From positions 1-64,000 of the forward strand of contig JABDCJ010000008.1 of NCBI GenBank assembly GCA_013288145.1: DNA of 64,000 bases. Reading direction: 5' to 3'. A program made the position numbers and the translations under genes. Source of the stretch: Nitrososphaerota archaeon (GTDB lineage: Archaea; Thermoproteota; Nitrososphaeria; Nitrososphaerales; CADDZS01). Positions within the stretch are counted from its first letter, which is position 1. Every line of letters begins with the position of its first letter. This document shows positions 1-7,569 of the stretch, piece after piece. The notes under the pieces were generated by a model, which worked only from the letters and a program-made list of their open reading frames with translations, had not been told where the DNA came from and did not search any database.

Positions 1-418
1 CGTTTACCTTCTCCCGCGGTCTGCTTGCTTCAGAAAGATCGAAAACGATTGGAGAGAGGTCAGGAGCCTTTTGCGCGAACATTTTTAGGTCGATCTTGTC
101 TTTCCACTTGATGTCACATCTGGGATCGTTTCCGACCCAGATTATCGGAAACTTTTCTTTCAGTCCGGAATATTCTCCTTCAATGTCCACGATAACAAAC
201 GGAACCTTGGCTTTGCAGAGTTCTTCACACATAACTCCAACGGTGTAACTCTTACCACTGCCACTGCTGCCGATAACGCATGTCCGTCCGGTTGCAATGA
301 GATCCGGATTTACTTGGAATTGCTCGACCTCGTCTTCGTCCAAGAAAAACGAAGCATCTAGACTGGATTCGCCCTTCGATAGTATCGTCCCGAGATTAAG
401 GAGCGTTCCGGCGGACAT
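1..418 (-). CDS. HerA/DUF87-type ATPase, N-terminal part, cut by window edge
   Basis: An ATG at 418 opens a frame that runs off the left edge; 139 residues are visible. A P-loop GSSGSGKS lies at residues 50-57 and is followed by a hydrophobic strand ending in VDIEGEY, the arrangement seen in HerA/VirB4-like DUF87 ATPases (ring-forming DNA translocases or pilus-type motors). The first 45 residues look like the short beta-rich lead-in common before this domain. An in-frame stop sits just upstream, so the ATG is the best start. The remaining Walker B and arginine-finger regions are outside the window, so the exact subfamily is open. It is divergent from the enolase-superfamily gene at 545. Confidence 0.8.
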   Translation of the reverse strand, partial: MSAGTLLNLGTILSKGESSLDASFFLDEDEVEQFQVNPDLIATGRTCVIGSSGSGKSYTVGVMCEELCKAKVPFVIVDIEGEYSGLKEKFPIIWVGNDPRCDIKWKDKIDLKMFAQKAPDLSPIVFDLSEASRPREKVN

Positions 419-544
419 CGCGGGGAAACGCTATGAAGAAAGCTTCTATTAACTTGTCTAAGAAACTCTCGACTTTCGAAATATCCGCTGAGATGCGGCG
501 TTGCGACAAAACATAATACGCTTTTACAAAATTCGAAGGAATCA

Positions 545-1651
545 ATGAAGATTTCAAAGATTGATGTGACGCCGGTAAGTCTGCCAATGCGTCTTTTCAC
601 GGATGCGTACGCGGGTTACGACCGAGGGGAGTTTGCTCTTATTCGAGTTGAAACCGACGAAGGTATTGTTGGATACGGCGAAGCACCAAGTTCAGTAATA
701 GTGGGATTTTACGGGGAGACACTCGAAACTGTAACTCGCTCGCTTCGAAGCGTGCTTGCGCCCAGGTTAATCGGAGAGGATCCTTTGAACATTCGAAAAT
801 TAACATCCATAATGGATATCGCCCAAGGAAATTCTTTCATCGCAAAGACCGGTCTCAACCTCGCCCTCTATGATCTAGCGGGCAAAATTTTGAAAGTACC
901 GGTGCACACGCTGCTCGGAGGAAAGCAGCGAGATAGGATCAAGGCGTGTTCGGAGATCGGAATAGTTAGATCTGACGTAATGGCTTCGGAAGCCATGCGG
1001 CTGGTCGAGTTGGGGTTCAAGTCGATCAAGATCAAAGCCGGCGCGGATGCTGAGGACGAGATGAAGGGCGTTGGGAAAGTTCGGGACGCCGTCGGGGACG
1101 AGATCGAGCTTCGCGTAGATCCCAACGCTGGCTGGTCCCGCGAGGAAACAATGACAGCGACGAAAACTTTGATCAAATGCAACGTGAGATATCTTGAGCA
1201 GCCATTGCCAGGCTGGGATCTTCAAGGACTTGCGTGGGTTAGAAAGAGTACAGGTATGCAAATAATGGTCGATGAAAGTGTGTGGACTCCTCAAGACGTG
1301 GTGAGAGTAGCAGAAACCGACGCAGCTGACTTTGTGAACATTAAGATCACAAAGACCTGTGGTTTGAAAAAAGCGATAGAAATTTACGACACAGCGACCG
1401 CTCACGGGCTTCCCTGCGTGATAGGAACAGAACTCGAATCATGCATGGGTCTTCCCGCCAAACTGCACATAGCCGCAGCTCTGGAAAGGTTACCCCTCGC
1501 CTGCGAATTTACCGAGATAGCATTCCAGAAACTCGCTCTCAAACAACAGGTGAAATTAGACGGCGCCGGAATGATCGAATTGCCCTCGGGTCCAGGCCTC
1601 GGCATTGAACCAGATATCAGCTTGATAGAACAGAACCAAGTCAAATACTAG
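545..1651 (+). CDS. Enolase-superfamily enzyme, mandelate racemase/muconate lactonizing group
   Basis: The 368-residue length and layout fit the MR/MLE family: N-terminal capping domain (about 1-120) and a TIM-like barrel. Visible active-site elements are KIKAG (Lys162 and Lys164), Asp192 in VDPNAGW, Glu218 in LEQP, Asp243 in VDES, and Lys267 in NIKITK, so the two catalytic lysines and three Mg ligands are present. Members abstract an alpha proton from a carboxylate (cycloisomerases, dipeptide epimerases, dehydratases). The Asp-x-Asp pair that dipeptide epimerases use to hold the substrate ammonium is not seen; the matching stretch reads CEFTE. Substrate is therefore unknown. It is followed after 13 nt by a second, different MR/MLE gene, probably co-transcribed. 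Confidence 0.9.
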   Translation: MKISKIDVTPVSLPMRLFTDAYAGYDRGEFALIRVETDEGIVGYGEAPSSVIVGFYGETLETVTRSLRSVLAPRLIGEDPLNIRKLTSIMDIAQGNSFIAKTGLNLALYDLAGKILKVPVHTLLGGKQRDRIKACSEIGIVRSDVMASEAMRLVELGFKSIKIKAGADAEDEMKGVGKVRDAVGDEIELRVDPNAGWSREETMTATKTLIKCNVRYLEQPLPGWDLQGLAWVRKSTGMQIMVDESVWTPQDVVRVAETDAADFVNIKITKTCGLKKAIEIYDTATAHGLPCVIGTELESCMGLPAKLHIAAALERLPLACEFTEIAFQKLALKQQVKLDGAGMIELPSGPGLGIEPDISLIEQNQVKY

Positions 1652-1664
1652 CGAGATCAAAAAA

Positions 1665-2768
1665 ATGAAAATCAAAAGAGTTCGCGCTTACCAAATCAAC
1701 TTGCCGGTGGGGGAAGGCTCTTACAAGTGGTCCGGAGGGAATTTTGTTAATGTGTTTGATTCGACTGTCGTGGAAATACAGACTGATGAGGGATTTACCG
1801 GCTACGGAGAGGTTTGTCCTCTTGGTCCGGCATACCTTCCAGCCTACGCTGCCGGAGCGCGGACTGGAATAGCAACCCTTGCACCCCATCTGATAGGAAC
1901 CGATCCAACCGAACTCGCTGTTGTAAACGAGAAAATGGATCGCTCTTTGCGAGGACATGCGTACGTCAAATCTGCGCTCGATGTCGCTTGCTGGGACATC
2001 CTTGGAAAATCCTGCAACAAACCCATCGTGACGTTGCTCGGTGGTCGATTTGGCAAGGACTATCCGTTGTATCGGGCGATCTCGCAAGAATCTCCGGGAG
2101 AGATGGCAGAGATGGTATCGAAGTACCGTAAGGAAGGCTACTCAAAGTTTCAACTGAAGGTCGGTGGCTCTCCGGATACGGACGTTGAGCGGATCAAACA
2201 AGTCCGAAATGTTCTATCAAAGGGAGAGGTTCTGGTAGCTGATGCCAATACGGGCTGGACGAGACACGGAGCGATGCGGGTTGCGGATCAGGTCCGCGAT
2301 GTGGACGTGTATTTGGAGCAACCTTGTATGAGTTATGAGGAGTGTCTTTCCGTGCGGGAACACACCTCGAAGCCGTTCGTATTGGACGAGGTTATCGATA
2401 ATCTTTCGACGGTTGTACGTGCTATATCTGATCGTGCAATGGATGTAGTCAACCTCAAAATCTCCAAAGTCGGCGGTCTAACGAAGGCAAGACAAATTCG
2501 GGATCTCTGCGCCAGCGAGGGTATTGCCCTAACAATTGAGGATACTTGGGGAGGCGACATCGTAACCGCTGCAATTGCGCATCTTGCCCACAGCACCCCG
2601 ACTAACTTTCTATTCTCGACGACTGACTTTAACAGCTACGTCACGCTGAGCATAGCGGAAAATGCTCCCATCAGACATGAAGGTAGAATGGAAGCTCCAA
2701 GCGGAGCTGGGTTGGGAGTGAAACCCCGCATGGAAGTTCTGGGAAAAGCCGTTATTGATATTGTATGA
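1665..2768 (+). CDS. Enolase-superfamily enzyme resembling hydroxyproline-betaine epimerase / cis-3-hydroxyproline dehydratase
   Basis: 367 residues with the MR/MLE layout. The barrel shows FQLKVGG (Lys165), Asp193 in ADANTG, Glu218 in LEQP, Asp241 in LDEV and Lys265 in NLKISKVGG. The segment DTWGGDIVTAAIAH near residue 293 and the N-terminal TCPVGP-like stretch (here VCPLGPAYLPAY) match the branch that holds 4-hydroxyproline betaine 2-epimerase and cis-3-hydroxy-L-proline dehydratase; this is from memory of that family, not a search. It sits 13 nt after the first MR/MLE gene. A role in using proline or hydroxyproline derivatives would suit the proline-directed hydrolases nearby, but that link is inference. 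Confidence 0.88.
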   Translation: MKIKRVRAYQINLPVGEGSYKWSGGNFVNVFDSTVVEIQTDEGFTGYGEVCPLGPAYLPAYAAGARTGIATLAPHLIGTDPTELAVVNEKMDRSLRGHAYVKSALDVACWDILGKSCNKPIVTLLGGRFGKDYPLYRAISQESPGEMAEMVSKYRKEGYSKFQLKVGGSPDTDVERIKQVRNVLSKGEVLVADANTGWTRHGAMRVADQVRDVDVYLEQPCMSYEECLSVREHTSKPFVLDEVIDNLSTVVRAISDRAMDVVNLKISKVGGLTKARQIRDLCASEGIALTIEDTWGGDIVTAAIAHLAHSTPTNFLFSTTDFNSYVTLSIAENAPIRHEGRMEAPSGAGLGVKPRMEVLGKAVIDIV

Positions 2769-2784
2769 TATTGGAACGCTCGAT

Positions 2785-2792
2785 GATAAATA
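2785..2792 (+). promoter_or_regulatory. TATA box for the SRPBCC remnant
   Basis: GATAAATA is centred about 26 nt ahead of the ATG at 2814, the spacing expected for an archaeal leaderless transcript. Confidence 0.6.
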
Positions 2793-2813
2793 GTTAGGCC
2801 AAATCTGCAGTTT

Positions 2814-2945
2814 ATGATCCACCGGCCCTTTAGCTATTCTCTCGAAAGGATAAGCGTGTATGTCCGAAATGAGATTGAGATCCAAGTTTCTCCGGATGTA
2901 GTTTGGGCTTGGCTGGAGCGTGCAAAACTATGGCCTCCGTGGTAA
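2814..2945 (+). pseudogene. Truncated SRPBCC (START-like) domain gene
   Basis: An ATG at 2814 reads 43 codons to a TAA at 2943. The last half, EIEIQVSPDVVWAWLERA followed by KLWPPW, matches the opening strand and first helix of SRPBCC/polyketide-cyclase-like proteins, where a pattern such as I-x-APPExVWxxL...WPxW is usual. A full domain is around 140 residues, so about 100 residues are missing. Neither downstream frame continues the domain. A TATA box sits at the right distance, so the promoter and start survive while the body is gone. A functional micro-protein is possible but less likely than a deletion remnant. Confidence 0.65.
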
Positions 2946-3049
2946 TGTTTGCACCTGAAGAAGTAATCAAGGCGAACTGAAAGAGTAACAAAAGACCCTA
3001 ACAAAGTTCATCCTACAATAATAATTTCCGTAGCAGCAACTAGGGTATC

Positions 3050-3427
3050 TTGAGCCGAATTAATCCAGATCGAAATGTTGCCGGTATCTCGACCATACTT
3101 GCTGGTTCTGTTATCGTTGTTATCATTGCCGTAATAGCCATTGGAATTGTTGCAGGAGGCCTGAATGGCACCAAACAGCCAGTAACGTTAGCAGGTACGG
3201 CCATTCCAACTCTTGTGCCAATTACATCTTCATTTTCCCTTAAAATTCCATCCACATCAAGATCAAATTCGACATCGGTAGCAACGCTGACCTCGTCTTC
3301 AACCACTACCTGCACGACATCTGCTTCGGCACCGACCACAACAAGTTCGAGTTCGGGTATAACAACCGCCGTCACAACTTCATGCAGCCACACCCTGAAA
3401 AGTAACTCAACCACCACTGGACGTTAG
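3050..3427 (+). CDS. Small membrane-anchored Ser/Thr-rich surface protein
   Basis: 125 residues from a TTG start at 3050; an A/T-rich TATA-like stretch (about 3020-3028) precedes it. One strong membrane segment at about residues 13-36, then a tail almost wholly made of Ser, Thr and small residues, like an O-glycosylated stalk. Three cysteines lie in the tail, the last in SCSH near the C-terminus. No known domain. It shares its build with the proteins at 3564 and 5473 that flank the HtrA-like protease. The tail is low-complexity, so homology cannot be judged by eye. Confidence 0.65.
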   Translation: MSRINPDRNVAGISTILAGSVIVVIIAVIAIGIVAGGLNGTKQPVTLAGTAIPTLVPITSSFSLKIPSTSRSNSTSVATLTSSSTTTCTTSASAPTTTSSSSGITTAVTTSCSHTLKSNSTTTGR

Positions 3428-3485
3428 AATCCAAAAAAATTTCTTGTGTAATCCGCCTAAAGCAGCAGACAAATTACGACCGACG

Positions 3486-3522
3486 GGATCTGGAGACGGC
3501 ACAGTTTGTCGTCTCCAGATCC
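3486..3522. terminator. Perfect 13-bp stem-loop between convergent genes
   Basis: GGATCTGGAGACG at 3486-3498 is matched by its exact reverse complement at 3510-3522, with an 11-nt loop. It lies between the convergent genes ending at 3427 and 3564, so a two-way transcription terminator or RNA 3'-end structure is the simplest reading. Confidence 0.6.
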
Positions 3523-3563
3523 GATCGTTTCTGATTTCTCCGGTGACTCGCGGTAGGGAGACC

Positions 3564-3827
3564 CTATCCTGTCGTGGTTGATGCGCTGTTGGATCCGCCC
3601 GTTGACGATCCCATGTTTGGACAGTTATGAGTGGTACTTGCTGCTACACTGCCGCTCGATGATGTGCCGGAAGACGTGGTGGTTGTCGTTGTTGACGCCG
3701 CGAATGATGCAAATCCGTATGCAACGAGTGCTCCGACTGCGAAGATAGCAATGACTGCGATGAGTAGTAGCGATTTTTTGCTCGGGAAAGTTCGCGTAGT
3801 TGGTACTGGTGTTGTTCCGATATCCAT
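3564..3827 (-). CDS. Small membrane-anchored Ser/Thr-rich surface protein
   Basis: 87 residues from an ATG at 3827. A strong Shine-Dalgarno, GGAGGTGA, lies about 9 nt upstream, unlike most genes here, so this mRNA has a leader. Membrane segment at about residues 19-46 after a positively charged PSKK, then a Ser/Thr/Gly-rich tail with HNCP near residue 67. No recognised domain. Convergent with the similar gene at 3050 and divergent from the HtrA-like gene at 4104. Confidence 0.7.
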   Translation of the reverse strand: MDIGTTPVPTTRTFPSKKSLLLIAVIAIFAVGALVAYGFASFAASTTTTTTSSGTSSSGSVAASTTHNCPNMGSSTGGSNSASTTTG

Positions 3828-4009
3828 TTTCTTGCTTCACCTCCGTCGAGAAGTTACACAGAGAGCTTAAGCTAATATCGAATTTCCAAGATGTCTCCAT
3901 AATCAATATTCAATTGAACCGACTTTGGCGCAAATGGATGACTGCGTCGCGAAGGAGTTTTTTGAGTTGAAAGCCTCCTTGAGAATTATTGATACAGCGA
4001 AACAAGGAT

Positions 4010-4030
4010 CAGTATGAAAGCTTCATACTG
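4010..4030. promoter_or_regulatory. 21-bp perfect dyad upstream of the HtrA-like gene
   Basis: CAGTATGAA at 4010-4018 is mirrored by TTCATACTG at 4022-4030 around a 3-nt centre. It lies between the divergent genes starting at 3827 and 4104. Dyads of this size usually bind dimeric regulators, so an operator for the HtrA-like gene is a fair inference. No regulator is identified. Confidence 0.45.
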
Positions 4031-4103
4031 AAGAATCTACAAGAATCGAAGTTTAATTTCATATCAATTTGGGAATCTTCTCGGAAAGGGATAATATTCG
4101 GGA

Positions 4104-5336
4104 ATGTCAAATGAGCCATTAAGCGATCAAAAATTGCTCAAATCGGATTCTCTGAGAAATTCTAGGCGTGGTCTAATCACCACTATAACTGCAATAGCAG
4201 CCCTCGTTGTTGTCGGACTGGTCGCATCGTTTCTGGTTATTGGCAATGCAGCCCAGACCGTAACGACAACTCAAGTGACCACTGTTCCATCAACGACCAC
4301 GATAACGGATACTGCGTCGAACGTTTCTAGTCAGCAAATTAACGCCGAGCAAATCTACGCATCCTCAAACAGAAGCGTTGTTACACTTCAGGGAACCCAA
4401 GTTCAGAACTCTAACTTTGGAAACCAGGTTGCGAGTGTACTGGGTTCAGGGTTTGCAATAACATACTCTGGATCGAATTATATTGTAACCAACTACCACG
4501 TGGTAGCCTTAACTTCTAACCTCACAGCAACATTCTCCAATGGAGATGCTTACTCGGCGAAGGTCGTCGGTTCAGACCCATACTCCGATCTCGCAATAGT
4601 TTCGGTCCCATCCGCGCCGAGCAGTGAATTTGTCCCGCTGACGCTTGCAACATCATCCTCGCTTCGAGTAGGCGACTCTGTTGTGGCAATTGGCAACCCC
4701 TACGGCCTTACGGGTTCCATGACCGAAGGAATCGTTAGTCAACTTGGAAGGACGATTCAGGACGAGACTGCCGGAAACTACTCAATAGCTAATGTAATCC
4801 AATTCAGCGCCGCAATAAATCCAGGAAATTCCGGTGGGCCATTGTTGAATGCAAATGGACAGGTCGTTGGTATCACAACTGCGGGCTACACAAGCTCGCA
4901 GGGCTTGGACTTTGCAATTCCTTCAGACACCATAATCATGGAACTCAACTCTCTCATCACAACGGGATCGTACAACCTGCACTCTTACCTGGGGATATCT
5001 GAGGTGGACATGAACTACCAACTAGCACAAGCAACTGGCGCTAACGTAACTTATGGAGTACTTGTCGAAAGTGTCGTGACTGGCGGACCTGCGGCAAATG
5101 CAGGAATCCAGGGAGGCAGCCAAACGACGATCGTAAACGGACAGCAGTATCTGATTGGAGGAGACATCATCACTTCGATCAACGGAACTCGCATCACTAC
5201 TTCCGACTCTCTTGGCACATACCTTTCGGAGCACACGGTCGCTGGTCAGACTGTGAGCCTTGGAATCATAAGATCGGGAGACAAATACATGACCGTGAAC
5301 GTAACACTGGGAGCGAGACCAACAATCTCCTCCTGA
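4104..5336 (+). CDS. HtrA/DegP-type membrane-anchored serine protease with PDZ domain
   Basis: 410 residues. A membrane anchor spans about residues 24-47, followed by a Thr-rich spacer, so the protease domain faces outside. The S1C triad is present: His132 in TNYHVV, Asp162 in YSDLAI and Ser243 in NPGNSGGPL. One PDZ domain follows at about 290-400. HtrA proteins trim or degrade misfolded and secreted proteins. Asn-x-Ser/Thr sequons are frequent, as in other secreted proteins of the window. Its neighbours are three tiny Ser/Thr-rich membrane proteins; a 21-bp dyad lies upstream. A poly-T terminator follows the stop. Confidence 0.93.
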   Translation: MSNEPLSDQKLLKSDSLRNSRRGLITTITAIAALVVVGLVASFLVIGNAAQTVTTTQVTTVPSTTTITDTASNVSSQQINAEQIYASSNRSVVTLQGTQVQNSNFGNQVASVLGSGFAITYSGSNYIVTNYHVVALTSNLTATFSNGDAYSAKVVGSDPYSDLAIVSVPSAPSSEFVPLTLATSSSLRVGDSVVAIGNPYGLTGSMTEGIVSQLGRTIQDETAGNYSIANVIQFSAAINPGNSGGPLLNANGQVVGITTAGYTSSQGLDFAIPSDTIIMELNSLITTGSYNLHSYLGISEVDMNYQLAQATGANVTYGVLVESVVTGGPAANAGIQGGSQTTIVNGQQYLIGGDIITSINGTRITTSDSLGTYLSEHTVAGQTVSLGIIRSGDKYMTVNVTLGARPTISS

Positions 5337-5343
5337 CCTTCTC

Positions 5344-5370
5344 TTTTTTTTGAATCGCCTTTTTGTTTTT
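5344..5370 (+). terminator. Poly-T terminator after the HtrA-like gene
   Basis: A run of eight T at 5344-5351 and a second T-rich run at 5360-5370 directly follow the stop at 5336. T-tracts of this kind end archaeal transcripts. Confidence 0.65.
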
Positions 5371-5472
5371 ACAATTATGGCAAAAGGGAGATTCTTTTTC
5401 AATTGCCAAGAAGAAAGAGATACGAGTAACTTATTAGAAAGTAATACGCTAACCTAGAATCTGGGACTGAAT

Positions 5473-5730
5473 TTGAGCCTAGCAAAAAATAAACCAGAAC
5501 TGATTATCGTACTTCTCGTTGCTGTCTTTTTGGTTATGCTGGGAATTGCACTCTACGCGCCGGCTTACATTACTTCATATTCACCAGGGAGCTCTTCGGG
5601 TCTTACAGTTACTCCATTGAGTTACGTCCACCATACGACTACGACTCAAGATTCGTCCTCAGAAGCAGTTCTGGTTGCTAACTATACAGGATTGTTCTAC
5701 GTTCAGCACGTTTGCACGTATCATCAATAG
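5473..5730 (+). CDS. Small membrane-anchored surface protein with C-terminal Cys/His
   Basis: 85 residues from a TTG at 5473. Membrane segment at about 11-34, then a 50-residue outside domain with Ser/Thr-rich stretch, an HH pair and a C-terminal VQHVCTYHQ. One sequon (NYT). No domain recognised. The plan (short inside part, one helix, Ser/Thr tail, Cys and His near the end) resembles the proteins at 3050 and 3564. The gene sits between the HtrA-like protease and the CocE/NonD hydrolase, which is read the other way and ends 17 nt downstream. Confidence 0.6.
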   Translation: MSLAKNKPELIIVLLVAVFLVMLGIALYAPAYITSYSPGSSSGLTVTPLSYVHHTTTTQDSSSEAVLVANYTGLFYVQHVCTYHQ

Positions 5731-5746
5731 TAACTAATTCGTCTCC

Positions 5747-7504
5747 CTAGGACCATCTACTATGTGTCCAGCTATCAGAGAATTTCGGATTCTGGATTAC
5801 GGGCAGTAGCACTCGGGATGGGTACTCCCGTGAGTGATAGACGGTTTGTTCGGCAATGATAGGATCGGTTTCCTCCCACTGGCTTTTCCCGGAATTGTAG
5901 TTAGGGGCCGCCGATGGAAAGGCGCTTGACGTTACTTCTAGTCTGACCTTGTGTCCAGCCTGAAATTGCTGCCCAGTTCCCATCATGCTTAACGAGATTT
6001 TCATTATCTGGCCCGGTTGCACAAGCTTCATTGTCTCGTAGCCGTCCCTGTACCTCAAACGGGCAATTCCCTGACAGATGCGTTGCGCGTATCCGTTCGG
6101 ATGAACGTCGGACAGCCTCGTTACGAAATCAGTATCCACCGCTGTTGTGCTCACGAAAAGCTCCGCATTAATCATGCCCACGATGTTCAGCGCATTTGTT
6201 AGTTCCGGTGATGAAAAAACGAGTACGTCGTCGCGTCTTTGGATTGGTCTCAAATCCTCGTTCATTCCGTTCTGAAATCCTTCTTTCGAAAATGGGCTCG
6301 GTGCCGGATTTCTTGGATCATAAGTAAAATTCGACTGCTGGCTCTTCCCGTCTTGAGCATCTGGAACGAGAGTTCCTCTCCCATCGAGACTATTCGCTGC
6401 TCCTTCTGCACTTAGATACATGCTCTTTTGACGATTTTCAGCGAGAGGAAACTCCTCGGCGTTCATCCACCTGTTTTCTGCCATGAGGAACAATCTGACT
6501 TTCGACTCGTCCATAACGCCGTTGTCGATTCCCTTCAGCCAGTAGTCAAACCATCGAATCGCCTCTTTTTGGAGTGGAACAACTGATTGCGGGCCATAGT
6601 CAATGTCGCCCAGTTTTCCGGTATTGTGGAATGGTGCCGAAAGTGCATGAGGCCACGGACCGATGAGTAATTTGTGGTTCTTTCGCGAATCCGGATCGGA
6701 TTGATCGTGAGTCAGAGCAGGAAAGTGATCCAGCGCTCCTTGTAAGCTGTCATCGTACCAACCAGAGACAAAATATGAGGGGACTTTCATCTTGGAGATC
6801 ATTTCGTCGCTCCAGATATTTTTGAAATAGTCATCGTAAGTCTCGTGCGAATAATATATCTCAAGAGGATCCGAAGCGAGTCCCAGTCTTTTTGCAGTAT
6901 CTTTTAACGGCCGAACGCTCATGAGCGGTTCCCAGTCAATTTCTCGGTCGTAAATCTCCTGCTTCAACGTCCTGCCTGTAAGCAACATTGCCCAGGAAAC
7001 CATGATCGGCATGAAAGTACCGGAAGTGTAAGCCGTACAATCATGGAACGGATGAATTGAAGGCGAGCACATCACAAATGCTGCTTTGTGATATTTTGAG
7101 CCATTGCGCATCGGGTAAAGCTGAGCGCATCCGCCGTACGAGCGACCAAAAGTCCCGACTTTACCGTTTGACCATTGCTGTTTACCCGCCCATTCTATGG
7201 TATCGTGCCCGTCATCTATTTCTTGAAAAAAGGGTGTAAAAGTTCCTTCAGAATTTCCGCGCCCCCGGACGTCGACATGAGCGATTGCATAGCCCTTGCT
7301 CGCAAAAAACCTGATCATTGACCGCACTTCGGTTCGACGAGAGCTGTCTTTTCCGTAAGGAGTGACGTTGACCAACGTTGGAAATGGTCCGCGGTCATTT
7401 CCCGGGGGAAAGTAAACGTTCGCCGAAAGTTTCGTACCATCCCGCATTGGAATAGGCACGTCGTACAAGCAGTGAGTAATTGCATCTTCAGGTCTTCTTG
7501 CCAT
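5747..7504 (-). CDS. CocE/NonD (S15-like) alpha/beta hydrolase, paralogue 1
   Basis: Family of Xaa-Pro dipeptidyl peptidases, cocaine esterase and alpha-amino-acid ester hydrolases. An N-terminal alpha/beta-hydrolase domain carries the nucleophile in GRSYGG, the acid in SGWYDD and the histidine in IGPWPH; a C-terminal jelly-roll follows. An ATG at 7543 would add 13 residues, but it lies only 8 nt from the centre of a TATA-like box (7547-7554), so the ATG at 7504 (585 residues) is preferred. It is about as long as, and very similar to, the hydrolase at 17831, including the SKYHKAAFV and HPFHDC segments. No signal peptide, so cytoplasmic. Substrate not known; peptides or acylated amino acids are likely from context. 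Confidence 0.9.
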   Translation of the reverse strand: MARRPEDAITHCLYDVPIPMRDGTKLSANVYFPPGNDRGPFPTLVNVTPYGKDSSRRTEVRSMIRFFASKGYAIAHVDVRGRGNSEGTFTPFFQEIDDGHDTIEWAGKQQWSNGKVGTFGRSYGGCAQLYPMRNGSKYHKAAFVMCSPSIHPFHDCTAYTSGTFMPIMVSWAMLLTGRTLKQEIYDREIDWEPLMSVRPLKDTAKRLGLASDPLEIYYSHETYDDYFKNIWSDEMISKMKVPSYFVSGWYDDSLQGALDHFPALTHDQSDPDSRKNHKLLIGPWPHALSAPFHNTGKLGDIDYGPQSVVPLQKEAIRWFDYWLKGIDNGVMDESKVRLFLMAENRWMNAEEFPLAENRQKSMYLSAEGAANSLDGRGTLVPDAQDGKSQQSNFTYDPRNPAPSPFSKEGFQNGMNEDLRPIQRRDDVLVFSSPELTNALNIVGMINAELFVSTTAVDTDFVTRLSDVHPNGYAQRICQGIARLRYRDGYETMKLVQPGQIMKISLSMMGTGQQFQAGHKVRLEVTSSAFPSAAPNYNSGKSQWEETDPIIAEQTVYHSREYPSRVLLPVIQNPKFSDSWTHSRWS

Positions 7505-7546
7505 TTTGTTCCCAGACTTTTTTGATCCGCGCAATCCCGACATACG

Positions 7547-7554
7547 GATAAAAG
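7547..7554. promoter_or_regulatory. TATA-like box in a very short divergent promoter
   Basis: GATAAAAG (CTTTTATC on the minus strand) lies in the 26-bp gap between outward-reading start codons at 7543 and 7570. On the minus strand its distance fits transcription starting about 7525. How the plus-strand M19 gene is started is less clear because its TTG lies only about 20 nt away. Confidence 0.45.
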
Positions 7555-7569
7555 TTAATTGCAGAGGAA

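Noticed and set aside
358..600. Minus-strand frames of 63-80 residues ahead of the partial ATPase
   Set aside because: They overlap two real gene starts in other frames and show no domain or promoter.
875..1405. 176-residue minus-strand open frame
   Set aside because: Lies wholly opposite the well-supported enolase-superfamily gene and has no recognisable protein features.
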